NCBI GenBank assembly: GCA_902464295.1
Contig: CABQIW010000001.1
Span: 32,107 to 96,106 of the forward strand
Direction: 5' to 3'
Source of the DNA: an uncultured Eggerthella sp.
GTDB lineage: Bacteria; Actinomycetota; Coriobacteriia; Coriobacteriales; Eggerthellaceae
Length of the DNA: 64,000 nt
In this document: piece after piece, positions 47,397 to 58,876 of the stretch
Position numbering within the stretch: position 1 is the first letter of the stretch
Layout: the number at the start of each line of letters is the position of its first letter
Program-made: the position numbers and the translations under genes
The notes under the pieces: model-generated
The model's database searches: none
Seen by the model: only the letters and a program-made list of their open reading frames with translations
What the model was told of the DNA's origin: nothing

Positions 47397-48989
47397 TTAA
47401 TCAGTTGCTTCGAGGTCTACGAGCCAAAGAGCTTGTAAGTTGTCGATCGTTTGAAGTTGGTCGAGCACTTCTTCGGTGAGCGCTGATTCGATATTCATGA
47501 ACACCATGACCAGATCGGAGTCTTCGACGGTACTCACTTGCATGGTGGTGATGTTCACGTTCGCATTGCCAAGGATCGTACCGATCGTACCCACGCGACC
47601 AGGCGAATCAACATACTGCATGATGAGCACGTGCTTGGCAGGCGTAAGGTCGCATTGGTAGCCCATGAACGAGACGATGCGCGGTGTGTGCGCGAGCCCT
47701 GAGATGGTCCCAACGATCGAATCGCCATCAGCGGCAACCTCAACGCTCGAGGAGTACTCGAGCGCATCGGCATTGGAATGATGCTCGATGCGGATGCCAT
47801 GACGTTGCGCGATCGTGTCTGCAGTGGTGGGTGTTACGCGCGCACGGGTCTTGCCCAGCAGATAACCATCGAGCACGCTCGCGCTCAAGTAGCCCGTGTC
47901 GAGTCCTGCGAGCACACCAGCCGTGGTGACCGAGAGCACCGCCGGCAATTCGCCGCGCTTCACCTGAGAGAGCATCGAGCCGATGAGCTTGCAAACTTGC
48001 GCATAGGGTGCGAGCAGTTCAAGGTCTTCGCTTGAGATGTAGGAGCCATTAACCGAGGTGGGCACGACCGAACCCTTCAGGCCCTCATCCACATATTCAG
48101 CGATCTGCGTGCCGGCACGATACTGCGCTTCACGCGTGAGCGCACCGAGATGCGGCGTGATGGTGGCCTGCCTGAATTCATGAAGCGGGCTATCGTAGCA
48201 AGGCTGCTCGGTCCATTCATCGATACCGCAGGCTGCCACCTTCCCTGCAGCCACGAAATCCGAAAGCGCTTTGACGTCATAGATGCCGCCCTGCGCCACA
48301 TTCACAAGGATGACGCCATCCTTCATCTGAGAGAACTCTTCGGGGCCGAACATGCCGATGGTCTCATCGGTAGCCGGCGTATGCACCGTGATAAAATCTG
48401 CGAGAGGCAAGACATCTTCGAGCGTATCGTAGAGCGTAACGCCCAGCTGGCCAGCACGTTCACGTGAGCAATACGGGTCGTAGGCGATGACTTCCATGCC
48501 GAACGCATGAGCGCGATCAGCCACGAGTCCACCGATGCGACCGAGGCCGAAGATGGCGAGCGTCTTATGATAGAGCTCCGTGCCGGTAAAATCACGGCGG
48601 TTCCAACCGCCAGCTTTCATGCAGGCATCCGCTGCTGCCACGTTGCGCGCAGCTGCGAGCATGAGCGCCATGGTATGTTCAGCAGCCGAGACGGTATTCG
48701 AGACCGGCGCGTTACATACGATCACCCCATAGGCATTGGCGGCTTCGATATCGATATTATCGATACCCACACCAGCACGACCGACCACACGCAGCTTCTT
48801 GCCGATCTCGAAGATCTCACGATCGACCTTCGTTGCGGAGCGCACGATGAGCGCATCGTAGTCTTCGATGATGTCGAGCAGTTCTTCCCGGGAAAGATCG
48901 AACTTACAATCGACCTCGTATCCTTTTTCTTTCAGGATCTCGATACCTGCCGGAACGATCTCTTCTGTGATCAAGATCTTCTGCGCCAT
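47397..48989 (-). CDS. serA: D-3-phosphoglycerate dehydrogenase
   Basis: This 530-residue long-form enzyme catalyses the first step of serine synthesis. The 2-hydroxyacid dehydrogenase core has the Rossmann motif GLGRIGG near 145-151 and the catalytic Arg, Glu and His region. An intervening ASB-like domain and a C-terminal ACT domain (about 455-528) follow, which in the family senses serine. I start at MAQKILI, with GGAG upstream, rather than the earlier in-frame start. It follows ilvC but a terminator separates them, so it is probably transcribed on its own. Confidence 0.95.
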   Translation of the reverse strand: MAQKILITEEIVPAGIEILKEKGYEVDCKFDLSREELLDIIEDYDALIVRSATKVDREIFEIGKKLRVVGRAGVGIDNIDIEAANAYGVIVCNAPVSNTVSAAEHTMALMLAAARNVAAADACMKAGGWNRRDFTGTELYHKTLAIFGLGRIGGLVADRAHAFGMEVIAYDPYCSRERAGQLGVTLYDTLEDVLPLADFITVHTPATDETIGMFGPEEFSQMKDGVILVNVAQGGIYDVKALSDFVAAGKVAACGIDEWTEQPCYDSPLHEFRQATITPHLGALTREAQYRAGTQIAEYVDEGLKGSVVPTSVNGSYISSEDLELLAPYAQVCKLIGSMLSQVKRGELPAVLSVTTAGVLAGLDTGYLSASVLDGYLLGKTRARVTPTTADTIAQRHGIRIEHHSNADALEYSSSVEVAADGDSIVGTISGLAHTPRIVSFMGYQCDLTPAKHVLIMQYVDSPGRVGTIGTILGNANVNITTMQVSTVEDSDLVMVFMNIESALTEEVLDQLQTIDNLQALWLVDLEATD

Positions 48990-49073
48990 AAGAACTCCCT
49001 GCATGTTTTACCTGCGCTAAGATAAGCGCAATTTGCGTTGATTCCCATCATAGCGGAAAGCCGTGCAAGAAGA

Positions 49074-49108
49074 AAACGACCGCCCTCCTATAAGGAAGAC
49101 GGTCGTTT
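49074..49108 (-). terminator. Terminator after ilvC
   Basis: AAACGACCG (49074-49082) and CGGTCGTTT (49100-49108) form a 9-bp stem with further inner pairing. On the minus strand a TTTTCTTCTT tract follows. It lies 24 bp after the ilvC stop. Confidence 0.85.
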
Positions 49109-49131
49109 GAAAGATCGATGTTTGATCGAAC

Positions 49132-50142
<1,011 letters not shown>

Positions 50143-50170
50143 CTAATGACTGATGTTTCCTGTATATGAA

Positions 50171-50186
50171 GATACATTATAGTATC
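50171..50186. promoter_or_regulatory. Palindrome around a -10 hexamer upstream of ilvC
   Basis: GATAC-N6-GTATC is a 5-bp dyad whose centre, read on the minus strand, is TATAAT. The -35 is poor. It could be an internal ilvC promoter with a small operator, or chance. Confidence 0.35.
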
Positions 50187-50670
50187 AACTCACCTTTGAA
50201 CCGCGCGACATCGCGATAAGGCCCGTACGGATGATCTCTTTGATTCCGTAAGCGCGAAGCAGATCTTCGATGCCCTTGAGCTTATCCTCCGAGCCTGTGA
50301 TCTCGATCGTGAGCGAGGTCTTGCCCACATCGACAATATTGGCACGGAAGATGTTCGCGATCTCGATGACCTCGCTACGCTTATCGGGCGTAACGTGTAC
50401 TTTGATGAGCACCAGTTCGCGCTCAAGAGCAGCGGTTTGCGTAAGGTCGGTGATCTTGTGCACCGAAATGAGCTTGTGAAGCTGCTTGGTGATCTGCTCA
50501 TAGGCGATCTCGTCGGCCTCCATGATGATCGTGATGCGCGACATCGTGGGGTCTTCGGTCGGACCGACTGAAAGGCTCTCGATATTGAATCCGCGACGCG
50601 AGATAAGTCCCGCAACACGGCTCAATACACCAGATTTGTTCTCTACGAGCACTGAAAGGACGTGTCTCAT
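50185..50670 (-). CDS. ilvN: Acetolactate synthase small (regulatory) subunit
   Basis: This 161-residue protein has an N-terminal ACT domain (LVENKSGVLSRVAGLISRRG) and the IlvN/IlvH C-terminal domain. It binds valine and regulates IlvB. It starts 2 bp after the ilvB stop, so the subunits are made together. Confidence 0.96.
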   Translation of the reverse strand: MRHVLSVLVENKSGVLSRVAGLISRRGFNIESLSVGPTEDPTMSRITIIMEADEIAYEQITKQLHKLISVHKITDLTQTAALERELVLIKVHVTPDKRSEVIEIANIFRANIVDVGKTSLTIEITGSEDKLKGIEDLLRAYGIKEIIRTGLIAMSRGSKVS

Positions 50671-50672
50671 GA

Positions 50673-52484
50673 TTACTTCTCCTCCTTGCGCTCGTCGATC
50701 AATTCGCCGTTCGGACCGACCTTGATGTAGCCGAACATCTCTGTGAGCGGCGCTCCTGCTGGGACCATGGGGAACACGTTCTCATCACTATCGATGCGCA
50801 TATCGAGCAGCGCCGGACGATCCGCTTCGATCAGGCGCTTCAGCGCGCCTTCCAGATCTTCAGGCTTCTCAACACGTTCGGCCTGCCAGTTGTACGCTTC
50901 TGCCACCTTCACGAAATCGGGAAGGTCGGGCAGGATCGTTTCGCTGTAGCGTTCATCGTAGAACAGGTTCTGCCACTGATGCACCATGCCGAGCACCGAG
51001 TTGTTCATGATGAGCACCTTCACATTGATGCCGTAATACGATGCCGTGGTCATCTCTTGAATGTTCATCTGATAGGAGCCATCGCCCGCGATGCAGACGA
51101 CCTCCTTCTCTGGGCAAGCAACCTTAGCACCGATAGCCGCAGGGAACCCAAAGCCCATCGTGCCAAGTCCGCCACTGGAGAGGAACGTGCGCGGAATATC
51201 GCGAGCAATATGCTGCGCGGCCCACATCTGGTGCTGCCCAACCTCGGTGGTAACGATGCTGTTGTTTTGATCGAGCATATCCGAGAGAAGGTCGAGCGCG
51301 CCTTCGGGCGAGATCGTGCCATTCTCTGTGGCAACGCCTGGGCTGTAGAAGGGATGGTTATCGCGCCATTCGTTGATCTGCGCCATCCATTCAGCCGTGA
51401 TAGGCTCGAAATCGCCGTCTTGCTCGATGAGCTCTTGCATGCCCGCCAGAACAACCTTGGCATCGCCCACGACTGGGATCTGCGGCAGGCGATTCTTGCC
51501 GATCTCTGCTGGGTCGATATCGACATGGATGACCTTCGCATCGGGCGCGAAGTCAACGAGCTTGCCCGTTACGCGATCAGAGAAGCGCGAGCCGATGGCA
51601 ATGAGCAGGTCTGCATTCTGCACGGCATGATTCGCATAGTACGAACCGTGCATGCCCACGTGCCCAAGGTTGAGCGGATTGGATGCCGGGAAGGCGCCTT
51701 TTGCCATGAGTGTAGTGACCACGGGGATCTGCAGCGCCTCTGCGACCGAGAGCAGCTCCTCTTCGGAGTTCGAAGCGATGATGCCGCCACCGATGTAGAG
51801 GACCGGGCGCTTCGCTTCCTTCATCATGTCCACGGCCTGGCGGATCTGGCGCGCATTGCCCTTCACCGTTGGCTTGTAGGAAGGAATGTGCACATCGGCC
51901 GGATAGTTGAACTCGACCTCCATGCCACACAGATCTGAAGGAACATCGATGAGCACCGGGCCTGGACGGCCAGAATTCGCGATATAGAACGCTTCACGGA
52001 AGGTATTCGTAAGCTCGTTGATGTCTTGAAGAAGATAGCTGTGCTTCACGACCGGCATCGTGATGCCCACGATATCCGATTCCTGGAACGCATCCGTTCC
52101 GATGATGCTACGGGGCACCTGACCGGTGATGACGACCATGGGAACGCTATCCATATAGGCCGTTGCGATGCCGGTGACGGTATTCGTAGCACCAGGACCG
52201 CTGGTCACGATTACGACACCCGTCTTGCCCGTTGCACGCGCATATCCATCAGCCTCATGCGCTGAACCCTGCTCGTGGCGAGAGAGAATATGCCTGATCT
52301 TCTTAGAATCGTAGAGCGCGTCATAGATCTTGATGGCTTGTCCTCCCGGATAGCCGAAGACCGTATCCACACCCTCTGCTTCAAGCGAAGCGATGATGGC
52401 CTGGGCGCCGGTCATCACGGTGCCCTGTTTTGCAGTATAGGGACCGAGATTATGTTGTTTTTCGTATTCGTTGTCGATGATCAT
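50673..52484 (-). CDS. ilvB: Acetolactate synthase large subunit
   Basis: This 603-residue thiamine-diphosphate enzyme condenses pyruvate with pyruvate or 2-oxobutyrate. It has the [14 protein letters not shown] start motif, the active-site Glu in [16 protein letters not shown] and the ThDP motif GDGSYQMN. Its ATG overlaps the ilvD stop (ATGA). About 22 extra residues precede the usual start; the overlap supports the chosen codon. Confidence 0.96.
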   Translation of the reverse strand: MIIDNEYEKQHNLGPYTAKQGTVMTGAQAIIASLEAEGVDTVFGYPGGQAIKIYDALYDSKKIRHILSRHEQGSAHEADGYARATGKTGVVIVTSGPGATNTVTGIATAYMDSVPMVVITGQVPRSIIGTDAFQESDIVGITMPVVKHSYLLQDINELTNTFREAFYIANSGRPGPVLIDVPSDLCGMEVEFNYPADVHIPSYKPTVKGNARQIRQAVDMMKEAKRPVLYIGGGIIASNSEEELLSVAEALQIPVVTTLMAKGAFPASNPLNLGHVGMHGSYYANHAVQNADLLIAIGSRFSDRVTGKLVDFAPDAKVIHVDIDPAEIGKNRLPQIPVVGDAKVVLAGMQELIEQDGDFEPITAEWMAQINEWRDNHPFYSPGVATENGTISPEGALDLLSDMLDQNNSIVTTEVGQHQMWAAQHIARDIPRTFLSSGGLGTMGFGFPAAIGAKVACPEKEVVCIAGDGSYQMNIQEMTTASYYGINVKVLIMNNSVLGMVHQWQNLFYDERYSETILPDLPDFVKVAEAYNWQAERVEKPEDLEGALKRLIEADRPALLDMRIDSDENVFPMVPAGAPLTEMFGYIKVGPNGELIDERKEEK

Positions 52485-54139
52485 CCGAAATATGCCCCCT
52501 TATCGGCACTGGAAACCAATTTCGCATAACGTGCGAGCACACCCGTTGCGTACTTCGGCTCTGGCTTGGTCCAATTCTGGCGACGCTTTTCAAGCTCTTC
52601 ATCGGATACCTCAAGGTTCATCGTGCCCTTATCGATATCGATGTCGATGATGTCGCCTTCTTCTACGAGCGCGATCGGGCCGCCCGCATATGCCTCAGGG
52701 CTCACATGACCGATAGCCGGGCCCTTCGTTGCGCCCGAGAAACGACCATCGGTGATGAGCGCGACATCGTGATCGAGACCCATGCCGCAGATCGCTGAAG
52801 TAGGCGTGAGCATCTCACGCATGCCAGGACCGCCTGCAGGGCCTTCGTAGCGAATGACCACCACATCGCCGGCGTTGATCTTGCCGCCGAAGATAGCTTC
52901 GCATGCTTCCTCTTCACTTTCGAAGACGCGCGCCGGGCCACGATGCTGACGCATGTCATCAGCCACAGCCGATTGCTTGACCACGCCATAGTTCGGAGCC
53001 AAGTTGCCTTGCATAACACGCAGGCCGCCAACGGGAGAATAGGCCTCCTCGATCGTGCGGACCACTTCCCCATCGACATAAGGTGCTTCAGCGATCCACT
53101 CTGCCATGGTTCCGTGGCAGGTGAGCGCACTTTCGTCGAGCAAACCGTGACGGCCGAGCTCGCCGATGATGGCAGAAACGCCGCCGACTTTGTTCAGGTC
53201 TTGGATGTGGAGCGAACCTGCCGGAGCGATGCGCGTGATGTTAGGGATCTCGGAGCAGATCTTGTCCCAATCCTCGAGCGTTACCGGGCAACCGGCCGCG
53301 TGAGAGATAGCGGTAAGATGGAGCATCGTGTTCGTGGAGCCGCCGAAAGCCATGTCGAGCGCCATGCCGTTATGGATAGCCGCCGCGTTGATGATGTCAA
53401 GCGCCTTGATGTCCTTCTCGAGTAGCTCCATGATCTTCATACCTGCATGCTTCGCAAGGCGCACGCGCTCGGAATAGACGGCCGGGATGGTGCCATTGCC
53501 GGGAAGCGCGATGCCGAGGCCCTCGGAGAGGCAGGCGATCGAGTTCGCCGTGAACATGCCCGAACAGCTACCACAGGTAGGACAGGCGGTTTCCTCGAAG
53601 AACTTGAGATCAGCTTCATCCATCGTGCCCGCGGTGACCTGGCCGACCGCGTCGAAGAGCGTATTCAGGTCGGTCTGATTGCCGCACTTATCTTCGCCTG
53701 CGAGCATAGGGCCACCTGAGATGAGGATGGTCGGGATGTTCAGGCGACATGCTGCAATGAGCATGCCCGGAACGACCTTGTCGCAGCTGGGGATGAGCAC
53801 CATCGCATCGAACTGGTGGCCTTGCACGGCGCACTCGACCGAGTCGGCAATGACCTCACGACTCGTGAGCGAATAGCGCATGCCTTCGTGGTTCATGGCG
53901 ATGCCATCGCAAACGCCGATCGTGGTCATCTGCACGGGCGTGCCACCTGCCATGCGCACACCTGCCTTCACCGCATCAGCGATGGTCTGTAGGTGAATAT
54001 GACCAGGGATGATCTCGTTTTGAGAGGAAACGACCGCAACAAGAGGACGATCGAGCTCTTCGTCGGTGAAACCGTCAGCCTTGAGCAAACTGCGGTGTGG
54101 CGCGCGCGCCAATCCTTCTTTGATCGAATCGCTGCGCAT
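52481..54139 (-). CDS. ilvD: Dihydroxy-acid dehydratase
   Basis: This 552-residue Fe-S enzyme dehydrates the dihydroxy acids to 2-oxo acids in valine and isoleucine synthesis. Cluster cysteines are in PSCDK and [16 protein letters not shown] lies 8 bp before the chosen ATG; earlier GTG and ATG codons are too close to that site. It is first in ilvD-ilvB-ilvN-ilvC and has a long structured leader. Confidence 0.96.
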   Translation of the reverse strand: MRSDSIKEGLARAPHRSLLKADGFTDEELDRPLVAVVSSQNEIIPGHIHLQTIADAVKAGVRMAGGTPVQMTTIGVCDGIAMNHEGMRYSLTSREVIADSVECAVQGHQFDAMVLIPSCDKVVPGMLIAACRLNIPTILISGGPMLAGEDKCGNQTDLNTLFDAVGQVTAGTMDEADLKFFEETACPTCGSCSGMFTANSIACLSEGLGIALPGNGTIPAVYSERVRLAKHAGMKIMELLEKDIKALDIINAAAIHNGMALDMAFGGSTNTMLHLTAISHAAGCPVTLEDWDKICSEIPNITRIAPAGSLHIQDLNKVGGVSAIIGELGRHGLLDESALTCHGTMAEWIAEAPYVDGEVVRTIEEAYSPVGGLRVMQGNLAPNYGVVKQSAVADDMRQHRGPARVFESEEEACEAIFGGKINAGDVVVIRYEGPAGGPGMREMLTPTSAICGMGLDHDVALITDGRFSGATKGPAIGHVSPEAYAGGPIALVEEGDIIDIDIDKGTMNLEVSDEELEKRRQNWTKPEPKYATGVLARYAKLVSSADKGAYFG

Positions 54140-54147
54140 GGGCATCA

Positions 54148-54425
54148 CTCCTTCTAAAAAAGAAAATCCTGTGCAGCAAGTTGCATCAGGACCGAAGAAG
54201 GTGAGCTTTCATACACATGCGTATGCGCTCAAGACCAAATACGGGTTGGCTCCGATTCAACTTACCGACTTTTCACTGCTTGAAAGATCGTTTCGAGCAG
54301 ATGAGAAGATTTCAGATGAATAGCTCCGAGGTGCCTTTCGGACCGTCCTTCACTAACTTTCAGCAACCGTTAGCTCTCTGGAGAAGGGTTCGTCCCTACT
54401 TTTCCTCATCAACGCTTTTCAAGTA
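54148..54425 (-). promoter_or_regulatory. T-box-like leader of the ilv operon
   Basis: Read on the minus strand, the leader opens with GATGAGGAAAAGTAG (54396-54410) and has AGAGAGCTAACGGTTGCTG (54361-54379) followed by its stem complement. These are hallmarks of T-box stem I, with the AGTA side of the specifier loop and the distal loop. The 3' specifier strand, GAAAGGCACCTC, could offer GGC or CTC, so the tRNA is unsettled. The usual AGGGTGGNACCGCG antiterminator box is not seen; a UGGU sits in a hairpin loop further on. A terminator lies directly before the ilvD ribosome-binding site. Confidence 0.6.
54156..54190 (-). terminator. Attenuator terminator before ilvD
   Basis: On the minus strand CCTGATGC (54183-54190) and GCACAGG (54168-54174) form a stem with one bulged base and an 8-nt loop, followed by ATTTTCTTTTTT (54156-54167). 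The AGGAG ribosome-binding site of ilvD begins 4 bp later, which fits leader-controlled attenuation. Confidence 0.65.
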
Positions 54426-54430
54426 AACAT

Positions 54431-54458
54431 AGTATAACGCCCTTGCTCTATGATGCAA
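54431..54458 (-). promoter_or_regulatory. ilv operon promoter
   Basis: Minus-strand TTGCAT (54453-54458) and TATACT (54431-54436) are 16 bp apart, placing the RNA start about 15 nt before the stem I sequence of the T-box-like leader. Confidence 0.6.
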
Positions 54459-54465
54459 GACATAA

Positions 54466-54496
54466 AACGAGGGCCGCCCGAAGGCAGCCCTCGTTT
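54466..54496 (-). terminator. Terminator after cydB
   Basis: AAACGAGGGC (54466-54475) and GCCCTCGTTT (54487-54496) form a 10-bp stem with inner GC pairing; a T tract follows on the minus strand. It closes the cyd operon just before the ilv promoter. Confidence 0.88.
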
Positions 54497-54521
54497 GGCT
54501 GTATAGGTGCACGATCGTGTG

Positions 54522-55553
54522 CTAGTAATCAAGATCCTGCGGGTTGACACGTCCACGGAAGGAACGGTACACCAGGAAATGATAGAGCAGCACGAGCGGC
54601 AAGCCCACGCACGTGATACCCGTCATCCACGCCAAGGTGAGCTCGGATGAAGCCGCGTTCATAGCAGTGATGGTCGCACCGACGCTATCGGGCGAGGCAA
54701 CGACCAAGTTCGGGAACATGGAGGTGGCGAAGAGCATGATGAACATGAAGATGGCCGCACATTGAAGGATGAATGCGCCTAGGTCGTTCTTCGCACGACC
54801 GATGAACCAGGCCGCGATCAAGAGCACCGCAACCAGTACCGCAAGCACGATGCGCACCCAACCGAGCGCTTCATGCATCTGCGGCTGGATGACCGTGAGC
54901 GCGCAGATCGTGAGCACGATGAAGGTGACGAGCGAGACCATTTGCCAAATGGGACGCAGCTTCACGCAACGGTTGTACAGGTCGCTGCCAAGCGGAGCCT
55001 TCACGCACTCCCACGAAATACCCTGCGCGATGCAAAGGACAAGACCCATCACACCACAGAGCAGCGTGAAAGGAGTGATGAGGCCGAGCAGCGGAATGCC
55101 CGAGTAATCGCCATTCGCCGTCATAGGAATGCCTTCATAGATACAACCGATCGCTACACCGAAGAGCAACGCCGGAAGCAGTGAGCCGATGGTGAAGCAC
55201 CAATCCCAAAGCTTGCCCCAAGAGCGATCATGCGCACGATATTCGAGCGAGACCGCACGAACGATCAAGCCGAACAGCACGAGCATGACCGCAAGATAGA
55301 AGCCAGAGAATGTGGTGGCATAGGCAAGAGGGAACGCTGCGAAGAGCGCACCGCCAGCGGTAAGGAGCCACACTTCGTTACCGTCCCACACCGGGCCGAT
55401 GCTGCGGCGCAAGACCGCCTTCTCTTCCTCAGTCTTACCAAGGATGGGATAGAGCACACCGATGCCAAGATCGAAACCATCGAGCATGAAATACACCGCG
55501 ATCAGAACAGCGATAAGGAAGAACCAAAGTCCTTGAAGAATCGTGATATCCAT
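54522..55553 (-). CDS. cydB: Cytochrome bd oxidase subunit II
   Basis: This 343-residue integral membrane subunit has about eight helices and the family's N-terminal FDLGIGVLYP and WDGNEVWLLTAGGALFA segments. With CydA it forms the quinol:O2 oxidoreductase that works at low oxygen. It starts 2 bp after cydA and has AAGGAG inside the cydA end. A strong terminator follows. Confidence 0.96.
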   Translation of the reverse strand: MDITILQGLWFFLIAVLIAVYFMLDGFDLGIGVLYPILGKTEEEKAVLRRSIGPVWDGNEVWLLTAGGALFAAFPLAYATTFSGFYLAVMLVLFGLIVRAVSLEYRAHDRSWGKLWDWCFTIGSLLPALLFGVAIGCIYEGIPMTANGDYSGIPLLGLITPFTLLCGVMGLVLCIAQGISWECVKAPLGSDLYNRCVKLRPIWQMVSLVTFIVLTICALTVIQPQMHEALGWVRIVLAVLVAVLLIAAWFIGRAKNDLGAFILQCAAIFMFIMLFATSMFPNLVVASPDSVGATITAMNAASSELTLAWMTGITCVGLPLVLLYHFLVYRSFRGRVNPQDLDY

Positions 55554-55555
55554 GA

Positions 55556-57049
55556 CTACTCTCCTTCCTTCGTCGCGGCCGGAACAGTCTCATCGTTTTG
55601 CGAAGCGTCCGCTGCCTTTGCAGGTGGCGTGCCCGACATGAACGAATTCGAAGAAGCAGCCACGGGAGCTGGTTGCTCTTGCGTGGGGCCTTGCTTGATG
55701 AAACGCGCAACGATGCGTGCCCATGCGATGAACAGCACCAGATAGATGAGCACGAACAGCACGATGGTGGCGATGAGCTCCCAGGGTGAAACCGCCAGCG
55801 AGATGCCGTCTGCCGTGAGTAGCTCGACCCCTTCAGGACCAGTGACGCTTGGGTAGACGGCCCAAGGCTGGCGACCGAATTCAGCGGTGGCCCAGCCCGA
55901 TTGAATAGCGAGCACCGCAAAGATCGGCGAGATGATGATGAGCCACTGGAGCCACCTCATCTTCTTGATGGAGCCACCCTTGAAGGTGAAGATGAGCGCG
56001 AGCAAGAGCGTGAGCGCCATGAGTCCGAACATCGCGACCATGAGGTGATAGCTCTGGAACACCAGGTTCACCGGCATCGTCTCAGGATCGATCGCAGAGT
56101 AGTCTTCAGTTTCCGCAAGGCTATTCAAGCCCTGATATTCCGTATCCCAGTTGCCCGTAGCAAGGAAACTCGTGCCACCAGGGATCGCGAACGGAGCGAT
56201 GACCTGCTCATTCTCCTCATCGACCCAGCCGATGCCATAGAGCGGCGGCACCTCGTCTTCGTACATACCTTCCATCATGGCGAACTTCGTGGGCTGCTCT
56301 TCGGAAACAACGACTGCCGAAGAGTGCGCCGTAACGAGCATGCAAGCACAGCTGATCGTTGCAACGACCGAGCCGATCTTCATGGCTCGCAGCGCGAATT
56401 TCTCATGGTCCTTCTTATGCAGGTACCATGCAGCAACTGCCATGGTCATGAACGCGCCCATGATGAGCACCGCACAGATCACGTGCGAGTAGCGCGTGAG
56501 CGTTGACGGGTTGAAAGCTGCAGCGAAGAAGTTCGTGAGCACCGCGCGCGTTCCTGCATCAGCTAGTTCTGCTCCGCCTGGCGTTTGCATCCAGGAGTTC
56601 GCGATGATGATCCACAGCGCCGAAAACGCTGAACCAATGAATACGAGCCATGCTGAGACAAGATAGAACTTCTTGCCAACATGATTGCGACCAAAGAGAA
56701 GCACACCTAAGAACGTCGATTCCAGGAAGAAAGCTAACAGCGCTTCTGCTGCCAACGGAGCACCGAAGATATCGCCAACGAAACGCGAGTAATCCGCCCA
56801 GTTCGTACCGAACGAGAACTCCATGGTGATACCGGTTGCAACACCTAACGCGAATGTTGCGGTGAAGATCTTGAGCCAAAATCTAGCCGCCGCAGCATCC
56901 TCTTCCTTCCCGGATTTGTAAGCACGAGTTTCATAGATAGCCATAATCAAACCGAGACCGATAGAAACCGGCACGAGCAAGAAATGGTACATTGCCGTGA
57001 ACGCGAATTGAATACGCGCCAGAATGACCGGATCCGCTAAGAAATCCAT
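55556..57049 (-). CDS. cydA: Cytochrome bd oxidase subunit I
   Basis: This 497-residue heme-bearing subunit has an N-terminal region with the conserved His in the AMYHFLLVP segment, the GRQPWAVY motif and several membrane helices. The Q-loop is of the short type typical of Gram-positives. The C-terminal 35 residues are polar and Ala/Pro-rich. I start at MDFLADP, with GGGGGA upstream, not at the earlier in-frame codon. It follows cydC by about 105 bp, a gap longer than the others in the operon. Confidence 0.96.
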   Translation of the reverse strand: MDFLADPVILARIQFAFTAMYHFLLVPVSIGLGLIMAIYETRAYKSGKEEDAAAARFWLKIFTATFALGVATGITMEFSFGTNWADYSRFVGDIFGAPLAAEALLAFFLESTFLGVLLFGRNHVGKKFYLVSAWLVFIGSAFSALWIIIANSWMQTPGGAELADAGTRAVLTNFFAAAFNPSTLTRYSHVICAVLIMGAFMTMAVAAWYLHKKDHEKFALRAMKIGSVVATISCACMLVTAHSSAVVVSEEQPTKFAMMEGMYEDEVPPLYGIGWVDEENEQVIAPFAIPGGTSFLATGNWDTEYQGLNSLAETEDYSAIDPETMPVNLVFQSYHLMVAMFGLMALTLLLALIFTFKGGSIKKMRWLQWLIIISPIFAVLAIQSGWATAEFGRQPWAVYPSVTGPEGVELLTADGISLAVSPWELIATIVLFVLIYLVLFIAWARIVARFIKQGPTQEQPAPVAASSNSFMSGTPPAKAADASQNDETVPAATKEGE

Positions 57050-57154
57050 ACAAATCCCCCCTTTTTCAAAACAGGTGCCAGACCATAGTTCCAGCACATC
57101 CCCATATGAACAACGCGCGAAGCGCCTTCGTTATTCTAGCGCTTATCTTGCGTT

Positions 57155-58876
57155 TTAGAACGATAATCCCCTGTCAAATGAAAGAAGTTTGGCATATCGC
57201 TCATTCTCGACCGTGAGCACTGCCGGACTTCCATCCATGATGAGCCTTCCTTCTTCGACGAACAGGACGCGGTCGAACGCTTCGACCCCTTGAAGATGAT
57301 GCGTGATCATGATGACCGTTTTCTCTGCGAACACACGCATGATGGTGTCGAGCACTTTTTGTTCGGTAACGGGATCGAGCCCGACCGTTGGTTCATCGAG
57401 CACCACGATGGGTGGATCTTGAAGCAGCACCCGCGCCAACGCCAGGCGTCCACGCTGCCCACCTGAGAAGTTCAAGCCCGCTTCATCGGCCATGGTCTCA
57501 AGCCCATCGGGCAGCGATGCAACATGGCTCTTCAATCCGACCGCATCGAGCGCAGCCCACGCCTCTTCTTCGCTCACTTCAATTTTCCCTATACGAAGGT
57601 TATCGAAGATGCTCATGGCGAAAACGTAACTATCTTGTGAGATAAAGCCGACGTAGTCCCAGATGGCATCGCGAAGGTTCGCCACCGGCACACTTGCGAT
57701 GCTAATAACGCCAGCACTGGGAAGCATATCGCCATGGATGAGATGCGCTAACGTCGTCTTTCCTGAGCCGCTCTTGCCCAGTATCGCGAGCTTCTGCCCA
57801 TAGGGGATCGAAAGGGTCACCTCGCTTAGGATGCAGTGCTCAGGTTCGTACGAGAACGAGAGCTCTTCGATCGAGATATCGAACGGAGCGTGGAGAGACT
57901 GCGCGGTGAAGAGCGCAGGATCGGGATCTGCGAGCAGCCCCCGTTCGTTCATACGCTCAAGCGCTTCGCGATGCTCAAGGGCATCTTCGAAGAGCTGAGG
58001 GAGCGGAGCGACAACCTCGATGAGCGGAAAGAAACCGAGCGCTACCGCAACGATCCAATCGGACGTTCCCCCTGGTGCGCCGCCGAAGCGCGCAGAGGTC
58101 CACCAGATCAAGACAAGGATGATGCAGAGCAAGAGCACCTGGATGAGCAGCAAGCGCAAACGGTCGCGTTGCGCGATGATCCTCTCCCCTGCATCCAAGC
58201 GATCGAGCTCTTCCATGAGCCGACCGGTGATCTCTTCACCGCGACCTGCGATAGCGACATCACGCGACCCGAGCACCTTATCGGTCACCTCTGCGTACGA
58301 AGAAGCACGTGAGCGGTCGTTTCGCTCGATGCGCGCACGATTGAGCACAACAGCAAGAGCGGGAATGATGACGCACAGCAAAAGAAACGCGATGAGCGCG
58401 AACACCAACAAACCTGGCGACATGAAACCTGCTACTGCAACGAGCAAGACTCCAACGATCCACGCGATGAGCACCGGAAAAACGCAGCGCAGAAACAGAT
58501 TCTGGACGTGTTCGATATCGCTCGCGAGCGAACCGAGCACGTCTCCCGTTCGCCAGTGCGCTCCTTCGCGCTGCTGGTGTTGCACCACTCTGAACAGACG
58601 AAGACGCAAAGATGATGTGAGCCGCAAGACCCAATCGTGGCTCTTCAGGCGTTCGAGATAGCGCGCAAGCGGCTTGCCCAGTCCGAAGATCTGAACGAAG
58701 GCAAGAGGGATGTTCAGCATGAGCAACGAGAACGCATTATCAGCTGAAGCAGCGATAAGGTAGCCCGCAACGAACATGAGGCCGATGGCGAAAACGACTG
58801 CGGTAACCCCGAGCACGAGCACCTGAGCAAGCAATTTCTTGGACGCACCAAGATACGAACGGATCCATGCGATCAT
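57155..58876 (-). CDS. cydC: Thiol reductant ABC exporter subunit CydC
   Basis: This 573-residue fused membrane-ATPase half-transporter has Walker A GKSGSGKTT and signature FSGGQRGR. With CydD it exports cysteine or glutathione (low-molecular-weight thiols) needed to assemble cytochrome bd. Its ATG overlaps the cydD stop by 4 bp. The CydC rather than CydD call rests on operon order and the N-terminal features. Confidence 0.92.
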   Translation of the reverse strand: MIAWIRSYLGASKKLLAQVLVLGVTAVVFAIGLMFVAGYLIAASADNAFSLLMLNIPLAFVQIFGLGKPLARYLERLKSHDWVLRLTSSLRLRLFRVVQHQQREGAHWRTGDVLGSLASDIEHVQNLFLRCVFPVLIAWIVGVLLVAVAGFMSPGLLVFALIAFLLLCVIIPALAVVLNRARIERNDRSRASSYAEVTDKVLGSRDVAIAGRGEEITGRLMEELDRLDAGERIIAQRDRLRLLLIQVLLLCIILVLIWWTSARFGGAPGGTSDWIVAVALGFFPLIEVVAPLPQLFEDALEHREALERMNERGLLADPDPALFTAQSLHAPFDISIEELSFSYEPEHCILSEVTLSIPYGQKLAILGKSGSGKTTLAHLIHGDMLPSAGVISIASVPVANLRDAIWDYVGFISQDSYVFAMSIFDNLRIGKIEVSEEEAWAALDAVGLKSHVASLPDGLETMADEAGLNFSGGQRGRLALARVLLQDPPIVVLDEPTVGLDPVTEQKVLDTIMRVFAEKTVIMITHHLQGVEAFDRVLFVEEGRLIMDGSPAVLTVENERYAKLLSFDRGLSF

